Source: an uncultured Chlorobiales bacterium
GTDB taxonomy: Bacteria > Bacteroidota > Chlorobiia > Chlorobiales > Chlorobiaceae
Assembly (NCBI GenBank): GCA_903929135.1
Contig: CAIYTH010000053.1
Span: 115,273-179,272 of the forward strand
DNA length: 64,000 nt
Reading direction: 5' to 3'
The notes below the pieces were generated by a model. That model was not told where the DNA came from, did no database searches, and saw only the letters and a program-made list of their open reading frames with translations. Of this stretch, positions 28,227 through 40,670 are shown piece after piece; positions within the stretch are counted from its first letter, which is position 1, and each line of letters begins with the position of its first letter. A program made the position numbers and the translations under genes.

Positions 28227-30026
28227 ATGAAAAATAACCAGTTCAAACTCATTCTCATCGTCGTGGTCGCCCTGGTGTCGGTGTGGTCGATATGGCCTAC
28301 GTACCGGGACCATGAGCTCTCCACCAGGCTGTCGAGCTTCCGCTCGAGCGAGGACAGCCTTAAATTCGCCATCGACCATCGAACTGAAATAGAGCAGGCC
28401 AGAGACAAGAGCCTGAAACTCGGGCTGGACCTGAGGGGCGGCATGCACCTGGTGATGGAGGTCGACCTGTTCGACCTGATCGAACAGAAGGCGTGGAACA
28501 AGGATGCCCGGTTCCAGCAGATCATGGCCAGCGTGCGGAGTTCTGCCACCAACTCCGGCGCAAACCCTGTTGAACTGCTCGCCACAGAATTCAAGAAACA
28601 GAACATCCCGCTCAGCCGCTACTTCTATGATATCCGCAACAGCGACCAGGAGATCATCGACAAGTTGAACAAGGAGGCCCAGGACTCGCTTGTCCGGGCC
28701 AAGGAGATCATCCGGAACCGCATTGACCAGTATGGCGTGGCCGAGCCGCTTATTCAGACCCAGGGGGCTCGCAGGATCATCATCGAGCTTTCCGGCGTGA
28801 CCGACGAGACCCGCGTGCGCAAGCTGCTGAAAGGCACCGCCAAACTCGAGTTCAAGCTGGTGAGGGAGCCCGAAGCCCTGCTAAGGGCAATCGAGAGCGT
28901 CAACTCCATGCAGGCTCAGGCCCCGTCGGCGCCTGCCGATTCGGCAAAGGCCCCGGTCACTGCAAGCCGACCTTCGGGCCGCAAGCTTTCCGAGGTGATC
29001 GGCGTGATGAAGAACGGCCTGGTGTTCACACCCGAATATGCACGGGATTATGTCGCATCCGTGCTGAATCGCGAGGATGTTCGGGCTCGCCTGCCGCAGG
29101 ACACCGAACTGCTGCTTGCCGCAAAACCTGAACTGACCGAAAAAGGCGAGAAATACTACCCGATCTATCTGGTCAAGAAAACCCCCGAACTGACCGGCGG
29201 GGTGATCACCGAGGCCAAGGCAACATTCGGATCGCAGAATGTCCAGCCGGAAGTGAGCATGTCGATGAACGACGAGGGGACCTCGAAATGGGCCCGCATC
29301 ACCGGTGCGAATATCGGCAAACAGATCGCCATCGTCCTTGACGGTGCCGTCTACAGTGCTCCGGTCGTACAGTCCAGGATTCCGAACGGTAATTCGGTGA
29401 TCAACGGCATCTCGGGACTGGATGAGGCGAAGGACCTTGAAATCATTCTCAAGGCGGGAGCGCTGCCTGCACCGGTGAGGATCCTCGAAGAGCGGACCGT
29501 CGGGCCCTCCCTCGGATCCGACTACATCCGGGCTGGCCTTCTGTCGATGATCTGGGGTTTCGCCGCCGTGGCGATTTTCATGATCATCTACTACAACAAG
29601 GCCGGTCTGGTGGCCGACTCTGCACTCGTGCTCAACATCCTGGTCGTGATTTCGGTGCTTGCGGGATTCAAGGCCTCGCTTTCGCTGCCGGGCATCGCCG
29701 GCATCGTGCTGACCATGGGTATGGCGGTTGATGCAAACGTGCTGATCTATGAGCGTATCCGGGAGGAGCTGGCGGAGGGCAAGAGTCTCAAGTCGGCAGT
29801 CGAAGCCGGATACAACAGGGCATTTTCGTCCATTCTCGATTCCCATGTGACGACCCTCGCCGCGGCGTTTCTGCTCTCCCAGTTTGGCGTCGGCCCCATC
29901 CAGGGCTTTGCCGTGACGCTCATGATCGGTACCGGCGCAAGTCTGTTCACGGCAATCGTGGTGACCAGGGTGATCTTCGACCTGCTGATCGGCAGCGGGT
30001 TCATGAATGAAAAGAGTTTTGGATAA
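28227..30026 (+). CDS. secD: Protein translocase subunit SecD
   Basis: Inner-membrane accessory of the Sec translocon that uses the proton gradient to complete export. 599 residues: one N-terminal membrane segment, a large periplasmic part with [15 protein letters not shown] and the P1 head, then five membrane helices with [18 protein letters not shown] and the closing [18 protein letters not shown]. These motifs are specific to SecD. secF follows after 20 bases. Length is normal for separate SecD and SecF. Confidence 0.96.
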   Translation: MKNNQFKLILIVVVALVSVWSIWPTYRDHELSTRLSSFRSSEDSLKFAIDHRTEIEQARDKSLKLGLDLRGGMHLVMEVDLFDLIEQKAWNKDARFQQIMASVRSSATNSGANPVELLATEFKKQNIPLSRYFYDIRNSDQEIIDKLNKEAQDSLVRAKEIIRNRIDQYGVAEPLIQTQGARRIIIELSGVTDETRVRKLLKGTAKLEFKLVREPEALLRAIESVNSMQAQAPSAPADSAKAPVTASRPSGRKLSEVIGVMKNGLVFTPEYARDYVASVLNREDVRARLPQDTELLLAAKPELTEKGEKYYPIYLVKKTPELTGGVITEAKATFGSQNVQPEVSMSMNDEGTSKWARITGANIGKQIAIVLDGAVYSAPVVQSRIPNGNSVINGISGLDEAKDLEIILKAGALPAPVRILEERTVGPSLGSDYIRAGLLSMIWGFAAVAIFMIIYYNKAGLVADSALVLNILVVISVLAGFKASLSLPGIAGIVLTMGMAVDANVLIYERIREELAEGKSLKSAVEAGYNRAFSSILDSHVTTLAAAFLLSQFGVGPIQGFAVTLMIGTGASLFTAIVVTRVIFDLLIGSGFMNEKSFG

Positions 30027-30046
30027 ATATCAACACACAAGCAGGT

Positions 30047-30973
30047 ATGCGGCTTTTTCAGAAGACAAATTTCAATTTTATCAAGCATCGCAGGATTGCC
30101 TATGTCGTCTCCCTGCTGCTGCTTGTTACCGGGATGATCTCCCTCTTTACGAAGGGGTTGAACTACGGTATCGACTTCAAGGGCGGCTCCGAGGTCGTCA
30201 TCCGTTTCCAGAAGAGTGTCGACGTCGGCTCGGTTCGTTCAGTCATTGACCAGGCCGGCGTACGAGGTTCCGTGAAGCAGTACGGTATGGAACGGGCGGT
30301 ACTGCTCCGCACCGATTACCATGGCGAGTCAGCCGACCTGAAAGGGCTGATCACACGCGCCCTGGCTGCCCGTATTCCCGGCAATGCCGCTGAAATCGTC
30401 AGTATCCAGGCTGTCGGGCCCAGCATCGCTGCGGACATGAAATGGTCAGCCATCAAGGCCCTCGGGGCTGCACTCATCGGCATCCTGCTCTATGTCAGCG
30501 TCCGGTTCGAGATCAAGTTCGCAACGGCAGGGGTGATCGCCATCTTCCATGACGTCCTGACCGTCCTGGGCCTGTTCAGCATTCTTGGCGGGCTCTTCGA
30601 CTTCATGCCCCTCGAGGTCGATCAAAGCATCATTGCCGCCTTTCTGACCATCGCCGGCTACTCGATCACCGACACGGTTGTGGTTTATGACCGTATCCGC
30701 GAACGAATCCGCGGCCAGAAGCCGTCAGAGTATGAGAGGATTTTCAACGAGAGCATGAACCAGACCCTTTCCCGGACCATCATTACCTCCGGAACCATCA
30801 TGATTTCGGTGCTGGTGCTGTTCATTTTTGCCGGACCGGCCATCCGGGGGTTTGCCTTTGCAATGTTCGCCGGCATCGTCGTCGGAACCTACTCTTCCAT
30901 TTTTGTCGCAGCGCCGATCGTCTTCGACTGGCAACAGCGTTCCAAGGCCGCGATCAAGCTCAGAGGGGCCTGA
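30047..30973 (+). CDS. secF: Protein translocase subunit SecF
   Basis: Partner of SecD, 308 residues with six membrane segments. Typical motifs are GIDFKGGSEVVIRF, the VGPSIAADMKWSAIKAL region, SITDTVVVYDRIRE and the C-terminal FAGPAIRGFAFAMFAGIVVGTYSSIFVAAPIV. The gene follows secD closely. A hairpin of 8 bp lies just after the stop (30982-31007). Confidence 0.96.
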   Translation: MRLFQKTNFNFIKHRRIAYVVSLLLLVTGMISLFTKGLNYGIDFKGGSEVVIRFQKSVDVGSVRSVIDQAGVRGSVKQYGMERAVLLRTDYHGESADLKGLITRALAARIPGNAAEIVSIQAVGPSIAADMKWSAIKALGAALIGILLYVSVRFEIKFATAGVIAIFHDVLTVLGLFSILGGLFDFMPLEVDQSIIAAFLTIAGYSITDTVVVYDRIRERIRGQKPSEYERIFNESMNQTLSRTIITSGTIMISVLVLFIFAGPAIRGFAFAMFAGIVVGTYSSIFVAAPIVFDWQQRSKAAIKLRGA

Positions 30974-30981
30974 CCTTCCGC

Positions 30982-31007
30982 GAACAGGCGCGCCCCCCTG
31001 CCTGTTC
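30982..31007 (+). terminator. Hairpin downstream of secF
   Basis: GAACAGGC (30982-30989) and GCCTGTTC (31000-31007) form a perfect 8-bp stem around a 10-base loop. No long T-run follows. A second small hairpin TCCGATT/AATCGGA (31015-31034) lies just after it. Partial termination before the SurA-like gene is possible. Confidence 0.5.
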
Positions 31008-31151
31008 TTCATTGTCCGATTATCCGGAATCGGATATCTTGCGGTTATCTCCTGTTGGCATGGCCGGGATAACCGTTCCGGCGCTCTCCCGATGCAGCAG
31101 CTCCGTGATACAGATGTTCAGGAATGGCGGCTATCAGTTCAAGTAAACCCG

Positions 31152-32477
31152 ATGGATATGAAACAAGCATTACGATCGATTTTTACCGCGCTCATCATGA
31201 TGATGTCCGCTCATTGCATGGCAACCGCCGCAGATGTCCCCGACAGAATCGTCGCGATCGTCGGCAACGAACTCATTCTCAAGTCGGAAATCGACGAGCG
31301 CGAACTCATGGCCCGCGCCCAGTTTCCTGACGTGAAAAATGATCCGCAACTCAGGAAGCGCCTGGTCGAGAATCTTGTCGATCAGAAAATTCTTCTTACG
31401 AAGGCCAAGATCGACAGCGTGAGGGTCGACGAGAACGCCATCGACACGATGGCTTCCGATCGTTTCTCTTCGATACGGGCAGGGTTTTCCTCCAGCAGCG
31501 ATATGGAGTCCCGCTTCGGCAAACCGATCAGCCGCATCAAGCAGGACATCCGTGATGATCTCCGGGAACAGCAGCTCGTCGACAATCTCCGGCGCAAGCA
31601 TCTCAAGGATGTGACCGTCAGTTACGAGGAGACCCTTGCGTTCTACCGGAAAGCGAAGGGCCGCCTTCCCGAGGTTCCCGAAGGTGTTTCGGTTTCCCAG
31701 ATCATCAAGTATCCCGTCATTTCCGAATCGGCAAAGGGGGTGGCTTATCGGAAAATCAGGGATATCCAGAAACGCCTGCAGGCCGGCGAGGATTTCGCTG
31801 CACTCGCCAGCTCGACCTCCGAGGATCCCGGCTCCAGGAGCCTTGGCGGCGATCTCGGCTTCGTTCAGAAGGGCGAGCTCGTCCCGAGTTTCGAGGCGGC
31901 GGCTTATGCGCTCAAGCCCGGGCAGATCTCAGCTCCGGTGGAGACCCGTTTCGGGTACCACATTATCCAGTTGCTCGAGAAGGAGGCGAACGGCATTCAC
32001 GTACGGCATATTCTCGCCCTTTTCGACCGCAACCAGCAGGATGCGGCAAAGACAATCGAACTGCTCAACGGAGTCCGGGCAGATATCCTGGCGGGAAAGA
32101 GCACGTTTGCAGCGATGGCTGAAAAATATTCCGACGATCCCATGTCGGCCAAGCTCGGCGGCCGCATCAAGCCTACCGGTTCTGGTGATGAGCTGTTTGA
32201 TATTTCCGTGCTCAAGCCCGAGCTTCAGAAGATCATCTCGGGGCTGAAAATAACCGGAGAGATCAGTGTGCCCGAGCGGATAACCCCGGCAAGGGGCGAT
32301 GCGTTCATCGCCTTGTTTCAGCTGAATGCGAGGGTTGCAGCCCACCGCATGACTCCCGAGCAGGATTTTCCGAAGCTCGAGGAGCTTGCGGGGGACGAAA
32401 AGAGGAAGGCGCTGTTCGAAGCGTGGCTGGTGAAGCTGAAGAAAGAGGTTCTTGTCCGGGAGATGCCGGAGAACTGA
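31152..32477 (+). CDS. SurA-like periplasmic peptidyl-prolyl isomerase
   Basis: 441-residue periplasmic chaperone that escorts outer-membrane proteins. A signal peptide (SIFTALIMMMSAHCMATAADV, split at about residue 27) is followed by a SurA_N domain (RIVAIVGNELILKSEIDER) and two parvulin-type domains. The first contains GEDFAALASSTSEDPGSRSLGGDLGF and the second GKSTFAAMAEKYSDDPMSAKLGG, both standard parvulin loops. ATG at 31152 or 31158 are near-equal starts; longer upstream frames overlap secF and do not look like a leader. Location after secDF agrees with an export role. Confidence 0.88.
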   Translation: MDMKQALRSIFTALIMMMSAHCMATAADVPDRIVAIVGNELILKSEIDERELMARAQFPDVKNDPQLRKRLVENLVDQKILLTKAKIDSVRVDENAIDTMASDRFSSIRAGFSSSSDMESRFGKPISRIKQDIRDDLREQQLVDNLRRKHLKDVTVSYEETLAFYRKAKGRLPEVPEGVSVSQIIKYPVISESAKGVAYRKIRDIQKRLQAGEDFAALASSTSEDPGSRSLGGDLGFVQKGELVPSFEAAAYALKPGQISAPVETRFGYHIIQLLEKEANGIHVRHILALFDRNQQDAAKTIELLNGVRADILAGKSTFAAMAEKYSDDPMSAKLGGRIKPTGSGDELFDISVLKPELQKIISGLKITGEISVPERITPARGDAFIALFQLNARVAAHRMTPEQDFPKLEELAGDEKRKALFEAWLVKLKKEVLVREMPEN

Positions 32478-32487
32478 CCCCCGGGGG

Positions 32488-32490
<3 letters not shown>
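32475..32490. repeat. 16-bp palindrome carrying two convergent stop codons
   Basis: TGACCCCCGGGGGTCA is a perfect palindrome. Its left end is the stop codon of the SurA-like gene and its right end, read on the minus strand, is the stop codon of gyrB. There is no T-run. Confidence 0.85.
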
Positions 32491-34518
<2,028 letters not shown>

Positions 34519-34896
34519 TCAGGCCATGAAGGCGGCCCTGATATGCTCGAGTTCGTACTCGATGATCAGGGGTCCGTCCATGCGGTTCGCAATGATGGCG
34601 ATGACGTCGAAACGGCATGCGGGAGCTTCGACGCCGAGTCCGGCAAGGTAGCCTGAGGCAGCCCTGACGATCTCCTGCTGCTTCCGGCGGGTGACTGCTT
34701 CAGCGGGGTGTCCCTTGTCGAGCGAAGCCCTCGTCTTCACCTCGATGAAGCAGAGGGTTTCACCGTCGGCGGCAATGATGTCGATCTCGTTCCTGAGGAA
34801 CCTGAAGTTCCTGGCGATGACCCTGTAACCCTTGCCGGCGAGGTACCTGGCCGCGAGCCTTTCGCCTTCGGTTCCGAGCGTATGGGGTGCGTGCAT
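34519..34896 (-). CDS. YraN/UPF0102 family nuclease-like protein
   Basis: 125-residue protein with the restriction-endonuclease-like UPF0102 fold. The signature runs [48 protein letters not shown] and a C-terminal CRFDVIAI. The E-x-D and E-V-K residues are those of a metal-dependent nuclease site. It lies 13 bases after rnhB, a pairing seen in many bacteria. ATG at 34896 is chosen because homologues start just before the GTEGE segment. Physiological role unknown. Confidence 0.85.
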   Translation of the reverse strand: MHAPHTLGTEGERLAARYLAGKGYRVIARNFRFLRNEIDIIAADGETLCFIEVKTRASLDKGHPAEAVTRRKQQEIVRAASGYLAGLGVEAPACRFDVIAIIANRMDGPLIIEYELEHIRAAFMA

Positions 34897-34909
34897 GGAC
34901 CCGGTTTGG

Positions 34910-35527
34910 TTATTTTTCACCCAATTTACGTAACTTGAAGCTTTTCCGGTGAATGGGGCATCGTCCGTGTGCGGCGATCGCTTCCACATGTTTTCCTGTC
35001 GGGTAACCGAAATGCTGGTCGAAGCCGTATTCGGGGTACTCCCGCGCATAGCCGGTCATGATTTCGTCCCTCGTGGTCTTGGCAAGTACCGATGCCGCCG
35101 CGATCGAAAAGACCTTCGAGTCCCCTTTGACGATCGTGCGAAAAGGCACCGGCATCGAAGGCGTGAACCGGTTTCCGTCCACCAGCAGCAGTTCGGGCAG
35201 CGATTTCAGGGATTCGACGGCCAGGTTCATCGAGAGCATGGTCGCCCGGAGGATATTGATTCGGTCGATCGTTTCGGCATCGGCCATGCCTATCGCCCAC
35301 TCCTCTGCGGCATCCCGAATGGCCGGAACGAGTTCCCTCCTGAGGGCTGCCGAAAGGCTTTTCGAGTCGTCGATGCGCTCAAGGATCCCTGTCGGCCTGA
35401 AGTGCTGCGGAAAGACGACTGCTGCGGCCACGACCGGTCCGGCAAGCGGGCCCCTGCCGGCTTCGTCAATGCCGCAGATGCGTGAAAGTCCGCTCCAGAG
35501 GGGCATTTCCCAGGAGGTGGTGAGCAT
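34910..35527 (-). CDS. rnhB: Ribonuclease HII
   Basis: Removes RNA from RNA-DNA hybrids, including single misincorporated ribonucleotides. About 205 residues. The N-terminal motif [22 protein letters not shown] carries the first two catalytic acids. [48 protein letters not shown] and [18 protein letters not shown] complete the RNase HII pattern. ATG at 35527 gives the usual length; the frame is open further upstream but without family resemblance. Confidence 0.94.
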   Translation of the reverse strand: MLTTSWEMPLWSGLSRICGIDEAGRGPLAGPVVAAAVVFPQHFRPTGILERIDDSKSLSAALRRELVPAIRDAAEEWAIGMADAETIDRINILRATMLSMNLAVESLKSLPELLLVDGNRFTPSMPVPFRTIVKGDSKVFSIAAASVLAKTTRDEIMTGYAREYPEYGFDQHFGYPTGKHVEAIAAHGRCPIHRKSFKLRKLGEK

Positions 35528-35667
35528 TGGCGTAAAGGGTTTTCCGGGTAGCGATATCGCAAGGTGCGAAAAATCGGAAACCCGGCAAAAATGTTCGGCA
35601 AATAAGGCACCGACAAAGCCCTGAAGTGTTATATTTTTGCAGGAATAACCAATAATGGAAGGCGTGT

Positions 35668-37374
35668 ATGAAGAAGAATGTGAAGAAGCAGCTCCTGATG
35701 AACAAGACCGGCGACGAAATCCAGGTCGCACTGGTGGAGGAGGGCCGTCTGGCGGAGCTGATCATCGAACGTCCCGAAAGCATGAGAAGCATCGGGGATA
35801 TCTACCTTGGACGGGTTCATAAAGTGGTCGAAGGTCTGAAAGCCGCCTTCGTCGACATCGGGCAGAAATCGGACGGCTTCCTCCATTTCTCAGACGTCGG
35901 TACGACCAGCGACGACTATCGTGCGCTGATCGAGGATGATGACGATGAAGAGAATGGTGTTGAGGAGGGTGATGAGGTGGAGGAGATCGAAGGCGAAGAG
36001 GATGGCGAGGAGTCGCCCGTCGCAGCCGTTCCCGCAGCAGTCCGTGAGCCGGCCAGGCCGACCGGTCCGGGCAAGGGAGAGCCGAGGCCGACGTCACAGA
36101 AAGAGGCTGAGGCCCGCCGGCAGTCCTACACACAGATGATCGCCGGCAAGCTGAAGCCGAACGACTCGATCCTGGTGCAGGTCATCAAGGAGCCGATCAG
36201 CAACAAGGGCTCCCGCCTCACCTCGGACATCACCATCGCCGGTCGCTTCATGGTGCTGCTCCCTTTCGGCGGCGGACAGATCGCCGTTTCCCGGAGGGTC
36301 GTCTCCCGCAAGGAGCGCGCCCGCCTGAAGAAGCTCGTCCGCTCCATGCTCCCCGAAGGGTTCGGCGCGATTATCCGCACGGTCGCCGAGGACCAGGAGG
36401 AGACACTGCTGAAGCAGGACCTTGAGAAGCTGCTGGCCAAGTGGACCCAGATCGAGCAGAAGCTCCAGGACGCAGCTCCCCCGCAGCTGATCTTCAAGGA
36501 GGATACCATCATTTCGAGCGTCCTCCGCGATTCGCTGACTTCCGACGTCACCGAAATCGTGGCCAACTCCAATTCCATCTACACCGAGACGCTGAACTAT
36601 ATCCAGTGGGCGGCTCCGGAGATGGTCAAGAACGTTTCGCTTCACCAGGGCAAACTTCCCCTTTTCGAGGGGTACGGCATCGCCAAGGATGTCGAATCGA
36701 TCTTTTCCCGCAAGGTCTGGCTGAAGTCCGGCGGCTACATCATCATCGAGCACACCGAAGCCATGGTGGTTGTCGACGTGAACAGCGGTCGCTACGCCGC
36801 CAAGCGTGAGCAGGAGGAGAACTCGCTGAAGACCAATCTCGAGGCATCCAGGGAGGTCGTTCGCCAGCTCCGCCTGAGGGACATCGGCGGCATCATCGTC
36901 GTGGACTTCATCGATATGATCGATCCGAAGAACTCCAAGAAGGTCTACGACTCCATGAAGACCGAACTTCGCAATGACAGGGCCAAGTCGAACATCCTCC
37001 CCCTTTCCGACTTCGGCATCATGCAGATCACCCGCGAAAGGATCCGGCCGAGCCTCATGCAGCGCATGGGCGACCAGTGCCCGGCCTGCGGCGGCTCCGG
37101 CATCGTTCAGGCACGATTCACCACGATCAACCAGATCGAACGCTGGCTCAGGAAGTATGCCCTCCACCAGAAGGTCAAGTTCCAGCAGATCGATCTCCAC
37201 GTGAGTCCGACGGTACTCGAACCCATGCGCAACAGCGACATGAAGACCGAGCTGAAGTGGTTCCTGCAGCACCTGGTCTTCGTGAGCATCAAGGCCGACG
37301 AAAGCCTGCGCAGCGACGACTTCCGGTTCTACAGCAGGAAGGCCGGCACCGACATCACCGCGGAATTCAACTGA
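35668..37374 (+). CDS. rng: Ribonuclease G/E family endoribonuclease
   Basis: 568-residue single-strand-specific endoribonuclease. The S1 RNA-binding domain starts with [23 protein letters not shown] and is interrupted by an acidic insert (about residues 88-155: a run of Asp and Glu, then a Pro/Ala/Gly stretch) before [28 protein letters not shown] residues resume. The RNase H-like catalytic part has VVVDVNSG and VVDFIDM with both catalytic Asp. The zinc-link is CPACGGSG. There is no long RNase E C-terminal scaffold, so RNase G is the closer name. dapD follows 18 bases later. Confidence 0.92.
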   Translation: MKKNVKKQLLMNKTGDEIQVALVEEGRLAELIIERPESMRSIGDIYLGRVHKVVEGLKAAFVDIGQKSDGFLHFSDVGTTSDDYRALIEDDDDEENGVEEGDEVEEIEGEEDGEESPVAAVPAAVREPARPTGPGKGEPRPTSQKEAEARRQSYTQMIAGKLKPNDSILVQVIKEPISNKGSRLTSDITIAGRFMVLLPFGGGQIAVSRRVVSRKERARLKKLVRSMLPEGFGAIIRTVAEDQEETLLKQDLEKLLAKWTQIEQKLQDAAPPQLIFKEDTIISSVLRDSLTSDVTEIVANSNSIYTETLNYIQWAAPEMVKNVSLHQGKLPLFEGYGIAKDVESIFSRKVWLKSGGYIIIEHTEAMVVVDVNSGRYAAKREQEENSLKTNLEASREVVRQLRLRDIGGIIVVDFIDMIDPKNSKKVYDSMKTELRNDRAKSNILPLSDFGIMQITRERIRPSLMQRMGDQCPACGGSGIVQARFTTINQIERWLRKYALHQKVKFQQIDLHVSPTVLEPMRNSDMKTELKWFLQHLVFVSIKADESLRSDDFRFYSRKAGTDITAEFN

Positions 37375-37392
37375 CAAAAGAGACGAAGTATC

Positions 37393-38253
37393 ATGGAACA
37401 GTACCAGCAGATCAAAGAGGATATTCTTGCCTATGCGTCGTTCAGTGCCGACCAGCTCAAGGCTGACCCGAAACTCCGTGAGGTTTTCGGGCGCTTCAAG
37501 GAGCTGCTCAACGAAGGGAAGGTCCGTGCGGCCGAACCTGATGCATCGGGTTGGACCGTCAACCAGTGGGTGAAGCAGGGCATCCTGGTCGGCATGCGGC
37601 TCGGCGTGCTTGTCGAGAGCCACGTCGACCTTGGCGCCACAGGCAGCTTCTCATTTATCGACAAGGATACCTATCCGCTCCGCAGATTCAGCGCATCGCA
37701 GAACGTGCGCATCGTGCCCGGCGGTTCTTCTGTCCGCGACGGTGCCTACCTGGCGCCGACGGTGGTCATGATGCCGCCATCCTACGTCAACGTCGGTGCG
37801 TGGGTGGACGAGGGCACCATGATCGACTCCCACGCGCTTGTCGGCAGCTGCGCTCAGGTCGGCAGGAAAGTGCATCTTTCGGCCGGGGTCCAGGTCGGCG
37901 GCGTGCTGGAGCCTGTCGGAGCCATGCCGGTCATCATCGAGGATGAGGTCATGGTCGGCGGCAACTGCGGCATCTATGAAGGTACGATCGTCAGGAAGCG
38001 GGCGGTCATCGGCACCGGCGTGATCCTGAACGGCTCCACCCCGGTCTACGACCTGGTCAACGGCACGATCCTCCGGAAGACAGCCGAGTCGCCGCTGGTC
38101 ATTCCCGAAGGCGCTGTCGTGGTCGCGGGCTCCCGCCAGGTGAAAGGCGATTTTGCCTCCGAGAACGGACTCTCCATTTACACTCCGCTCATCATCAAGT
38201 ACCGTGATGAGCGCACCGACAGCGCCACGGCGCTCGAAAGCGCCCTCAGGTAA
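37393..38253 (+). CDS. dapD: Tetrahydrodipicolinate N-succinyltransferase DapD
   Basis: Lysine and diaminopimelate biosynthesis: succinylates tetrahydrodipicolinate. 286 residues. An N-terminal helical domain precedes a left-handed beta-helix of hexapeptide repeats (about 100-240, such as [26 protein letters not shown] and [16 protein letters not shown]). [18 protein letters not shown] is typical of DapD rather than other hexapeptide acyltransferases. The stop overlaps the next start by one base (TAATG). The product feeds MurE, encoded at the window start, if that ligase uses diaminopimelate. Confidence 0.9.
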   Translation: MEQYQQIKEDILAYASFSADQLKADPKLREVFGRFKELLNEGKVRAAEPDASGWTVNQWVKQGILVGMRLGVLVESHVDLGATGSFSFIDKDTYPLRRFSASQNVRIVPGGSSVRDGAYLAPTVVMMPPSYVNVGAWVDEGTMIDSHALVGSCAQVGRKVHLSAGVQVGGVLEPVGAMPVIIEDEVMVGGNCGIYEGTIVRKRAVIGTGVILNGSTPVYDLVNGTILRKTAESPLVIPEGAVVVAGSRQVKGDFASENGLSIYTPLIIKYRDERTDSATALESALR

Positions 38254-39971
38254 TGGATTCACCTTCGTGCACCGGGTTCCCGGCCCCTGGCCGCTGGTCA
38301 CGTCCAGTTGTGGCGATCGCCACTGCGGCCGTGCTCGGATTCATGATGCCGCAGCAGTCATCTGCTGCCGCTTCTGCATCCGCGAAGACCGGATACTTTG
38401 CTGCCGCCCGGAGCATCGACCTCCTCGGCGATGTGTATCGGGAGGTGTCGGAAAACTATGTCGATCCCGTCGATGTCAGCGAACTCATGTTCTCGGGGAT
38501 CGACGGCATGCTCGACAAGCTCGACCCCTATACGGCATTTCTCGACGAATCTGAGACCGAGGAGCTTGACGAGCTGACCCGCGGCCAGTACGCCGGCATC
38601 GGGATCACGATCGGCGTACTGGCCGGAGACCTCTACATCATGTCGACCGTCGACGGCAATGCCGCCGCAAAAGCCGGCATCCGGACTGGAGACAGGATCG
38701 TTACGGTCAACGGTGTGAAAGTCAGCAACAAGCCGCTTGACGACGTCAGGTCCGCGATCAAGGGGCCGGTCGGCTCTTCCGTCAGGCTCGGCATCTCCAG
38801 AAGCGGCGTGCGCGGCCTCCGCGAATACTCCCTCACCCGCGCTGAGGTCAGGGTCAGATCCGTGACCTATTCCGGTCTGTTCGGCTCGGTCGGGTACGTC
38901 GAGATGAACAGTTTCGGGGAGCGTACCCCGGAAGAACTTCGCGCAGCCGTGGTGGCGCTGCAACGTCAGGCGGCCTCGAGCGGTGCCCTGCGGGGCCTCG
39001 TCCTGGACCTTCGCGGAAATCCGGGAGGCTTGCTCACCTCAGCGGTCGAGGTTGCCGGTGTATTCCTCGACAAGGGCAGCACGGTCGTTTCCACCAGAGG
39101 ACGCAAGGCCGACTCCGGCCAGTCCTATGTCACCAAAACCGATCCTCTCGTACCGGCGCTTCCCCTAGCCGTACTCATCGACGGAGACAGCGCATCTGCA
39201 TCCGAAATCGTTGCCGGCGCGATCCAGGAGCACGACCGGGGGGTGATCGTCGGGGAGGGTTCGTTCGGCAAGGGGCTGGTCCAGTCGATCATTCCTCTTC
39301 CCTATGACCATGAGCTCAAGCTGACGACATCGAAATACTATACCCCGTCAGGACGGCTCATCCAGAAGCCGATCGCCCGGACCGAAGGCACCCGGAAGGT
39401 GATCTCCAGCGCAGGAACCTATGATTCGACAAAAGTATTCTACACCCTGCACCGGCGCAAGGTATTCGGAGGAGGGGGCATCAGGCCCGATCTTCTCGTC
39501 CGGGCCCCCGAACCCTCGGGGTACGAGCATGCCCTTGAAAAGAACGGGATGTTCTTCCGGTTCGCCAACAGCTACCGTGCCGGTCATGACCGGCTCCTGG
39601 ATCATGACCTCCAGAATGGGCGACTGTTCGGTGATTTCAGCCGTTTCGTGGATGGCGAGCATTTTGTCTTCCGTTCACGGTCGCAACTGGCGATCGACAG
39701 CCTGAAGACGCTGATCAGGAAAGAGTTCGGAAGTGACGGCGACAGACTCTCCACCAGGCTCGGTGATCTTGAAAAAGAGCTGAAATCACGATCCGGGAGG
39801 GCGCTTGCCGGAGACTCCGTCCGCATCTCGGCGGCGGTGAAAAAGGAGCTCCTCCGCCATTACGACGAGAACGCCGCACGCAGGACTGCGATCGCAGAGG
39901 ACCCGGTGACGTTGAAAGCCTTCGCGCTGCTCGCCGATCCCAAAACCTACCGCTCGCTGCTCAGGCCTTGA
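38253..39971 (+). CDS. C-terminal processing protease (S41 family, PDZ)
   Basis: 572-residue periplasmic serine protease. A signal peptide (about 25-52, VVAIATAAVLGFMMPQQSSA) is followed by a PDZ domain (GIGITIGVLAGDLYIMSTVDGNAAAKAGIRTGDRIVTVNG region, given here in part: GIRTGDRIVTVNG) and the S41 catalytic domain. DLRGNPGG, DGDSASASEIVAGAI (catalytic Ser) and GEGSFGKGLVQ (catalytic Lys) are all present. The C-terminal 170 residues are longer than in short CtpA and resemble the extra domain of larger CtpA/Prc proteins. Translationally coupled to dapD. Substrates unknown. Confidence 0.9.
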   Translation: MDSPSCTGFPAPGRWSRPVVAIATAAVLGFMMPQQSSAAASASAKTGYFAAARSIDLLGDVYREVSENYVDPVDVSELMFSGIDGMLDKLDPYTAFLDESETEELDELTRGQYAGIGITIGVLAGDLYIMSTVDGNAAAKAGIRTGDRIVTVNGVKVSNKPLDDVRSAIKGPVGSSVRLGISRSGVRGLREYSLTRAEVRVRSVTYSGLFGSVGYVEMNSFGERTPEELRAAVVALQRQAASSGALRGLVLDLRGNPGGLLTSAVEVAGVFLDKGSTVVSTRGRKADSGQSYVTKTDPLVPALPLAVLIDGDSASASEIVAGAIQEHDRGVIVGEGSFGKGLVQSIIPLPYDHELKLTTSKYYTPSGRLIQKPIARTEGTRKVISSAGTYDSTKVFYTLHRRKVFGGGGIRPDLLVRAPEPSGYEHALEKNGMFFRFANSYRAGHDRLLDHDLQNGRLFGDFSRFVDGEHFVFRSRSQLAIDSLKTLIRKEFGSDGDRLSTRLGDLEKELKSRSGRALAGDSVRISAAVKKELLRHYDENAARRTAIAEDPVTLKAFALLADPKTYRSLLRP

Positions 39972-39976
39972 ATCAG

Positions 39977-40016
39977 CGTTACGCGTAACCCGTCACGAGT
40001 CACGCGTAACGTTTTT
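39977..40016 (+). terminator. Terminator-like inverted repeat after the S41 protease gene
   Basis: CGTTACGCGT (39977-39986) and ACGCGTAACG (40002-40011) form a perfect 10-bp stem, followed by five T. The 15-base loop contains further GTCACG/CGTAAC-like units, giving the segment a repetitive look. Its right arm lies inside the last codons of the convergent membrane-protein gene. Confidence 0.8.
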
Positions 40017-40670
40017 CGCCCGCTTTGTCTGTTTGTGGATGCCGAGCACGATCATCAGGTTGCTGATGCTGAGCAGGCTTTCGGCGAGACCGTGCAGCAG
40101 GTCGTCGTGGGAGAGCGTCGGATAGCCCCGCACCTCGGTCGCCAGGTACATGCAGAAGATGGTCACCGAAATGAACACCAGCACAAACCAGAACCCGCCC
40201 ACCGTCAGCCCCGAGAACACCTCCGGATCTTTTTTCCGGACCCGCAGGAGCAGCACCAGGAAGGTCAGGTAAACGAGGCTCGAAACCTGGAGGATGGCGT
40301 CGAACACGCTATTTCCCATGTACGATTGCGGCCGACCGCTCACAACCATTCCTCCGAACAGTGCCCCGGCTATCGCCACAGACTCCTTCCCGGTTCCCTT
40401 CAGTATCGAGACGGTCGCGTACAGGAGCGACAGGCTGCCGACACGGTTCACCAGCTCCGACATGTCGAGCAGCAGCGAAATACGATCGCCCGACACGTGG
40501 TAGGCAAGCACGAACCAGCTCCCGATCCAGTGCGGAGTCATGAAGAGTGCAAAGCGACGGATATCTTTCCGGCCGATGAGCCTGCCGTAGCGGAAGAGCA
40601 TGACGATCGCTACGCCCCATTCCAGCGCCGAAAAGAGGTGAACTGCCCAGTTCAGGGGTGAAAGAAGCAT
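39993..40670 (-). CDS. Ycf49-like membrane protein (DUF2499 + DUF3593 fusion)
   Basis: 225-residue protein with about six membrane helices. The first half (SPLNWAVHLFSALEWGVAIV, then RRFALFMTPHWIGSWFVLAYH) resembles DUF2499, the Ycf49 protein of cyanobacteria and plastids. The second half (VFISVTIFCMYLA, then DDLLHGLAESLLSISNLMIVLG) resembles DUF3593. In cyanobacteria I know these as separate proteins, so this would be a fusion. The start abuts the bchP stop, so it is co-transcribed with a bacteriochlorophyll gene. The last residues (NVTRDS) are encoded by the terminator repeat. Function unknown; assignment by remembered family patterns. Confidence 0.6.
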   Translation of the reverse strand: MLLSPLNWAVHLFSALEWGVAIVMLFRYGRLIGRKDIRRFALFMTPHWIGSWFVLAYHVSGDRISLLLDMSELVNRVGSLSLLYATVSILKGTGKESVAIAGALFGGMVVSGRPQSYMGNSVFDAILQVSSLVYLTFLVLLLRVRKKDPEVFSGLTVGGFWFVLVFISVTIFCMYLATEVRGYPTLSHDDLLHGLAESLLSISNLMIVLGIHKQTKRAKNVTRDS

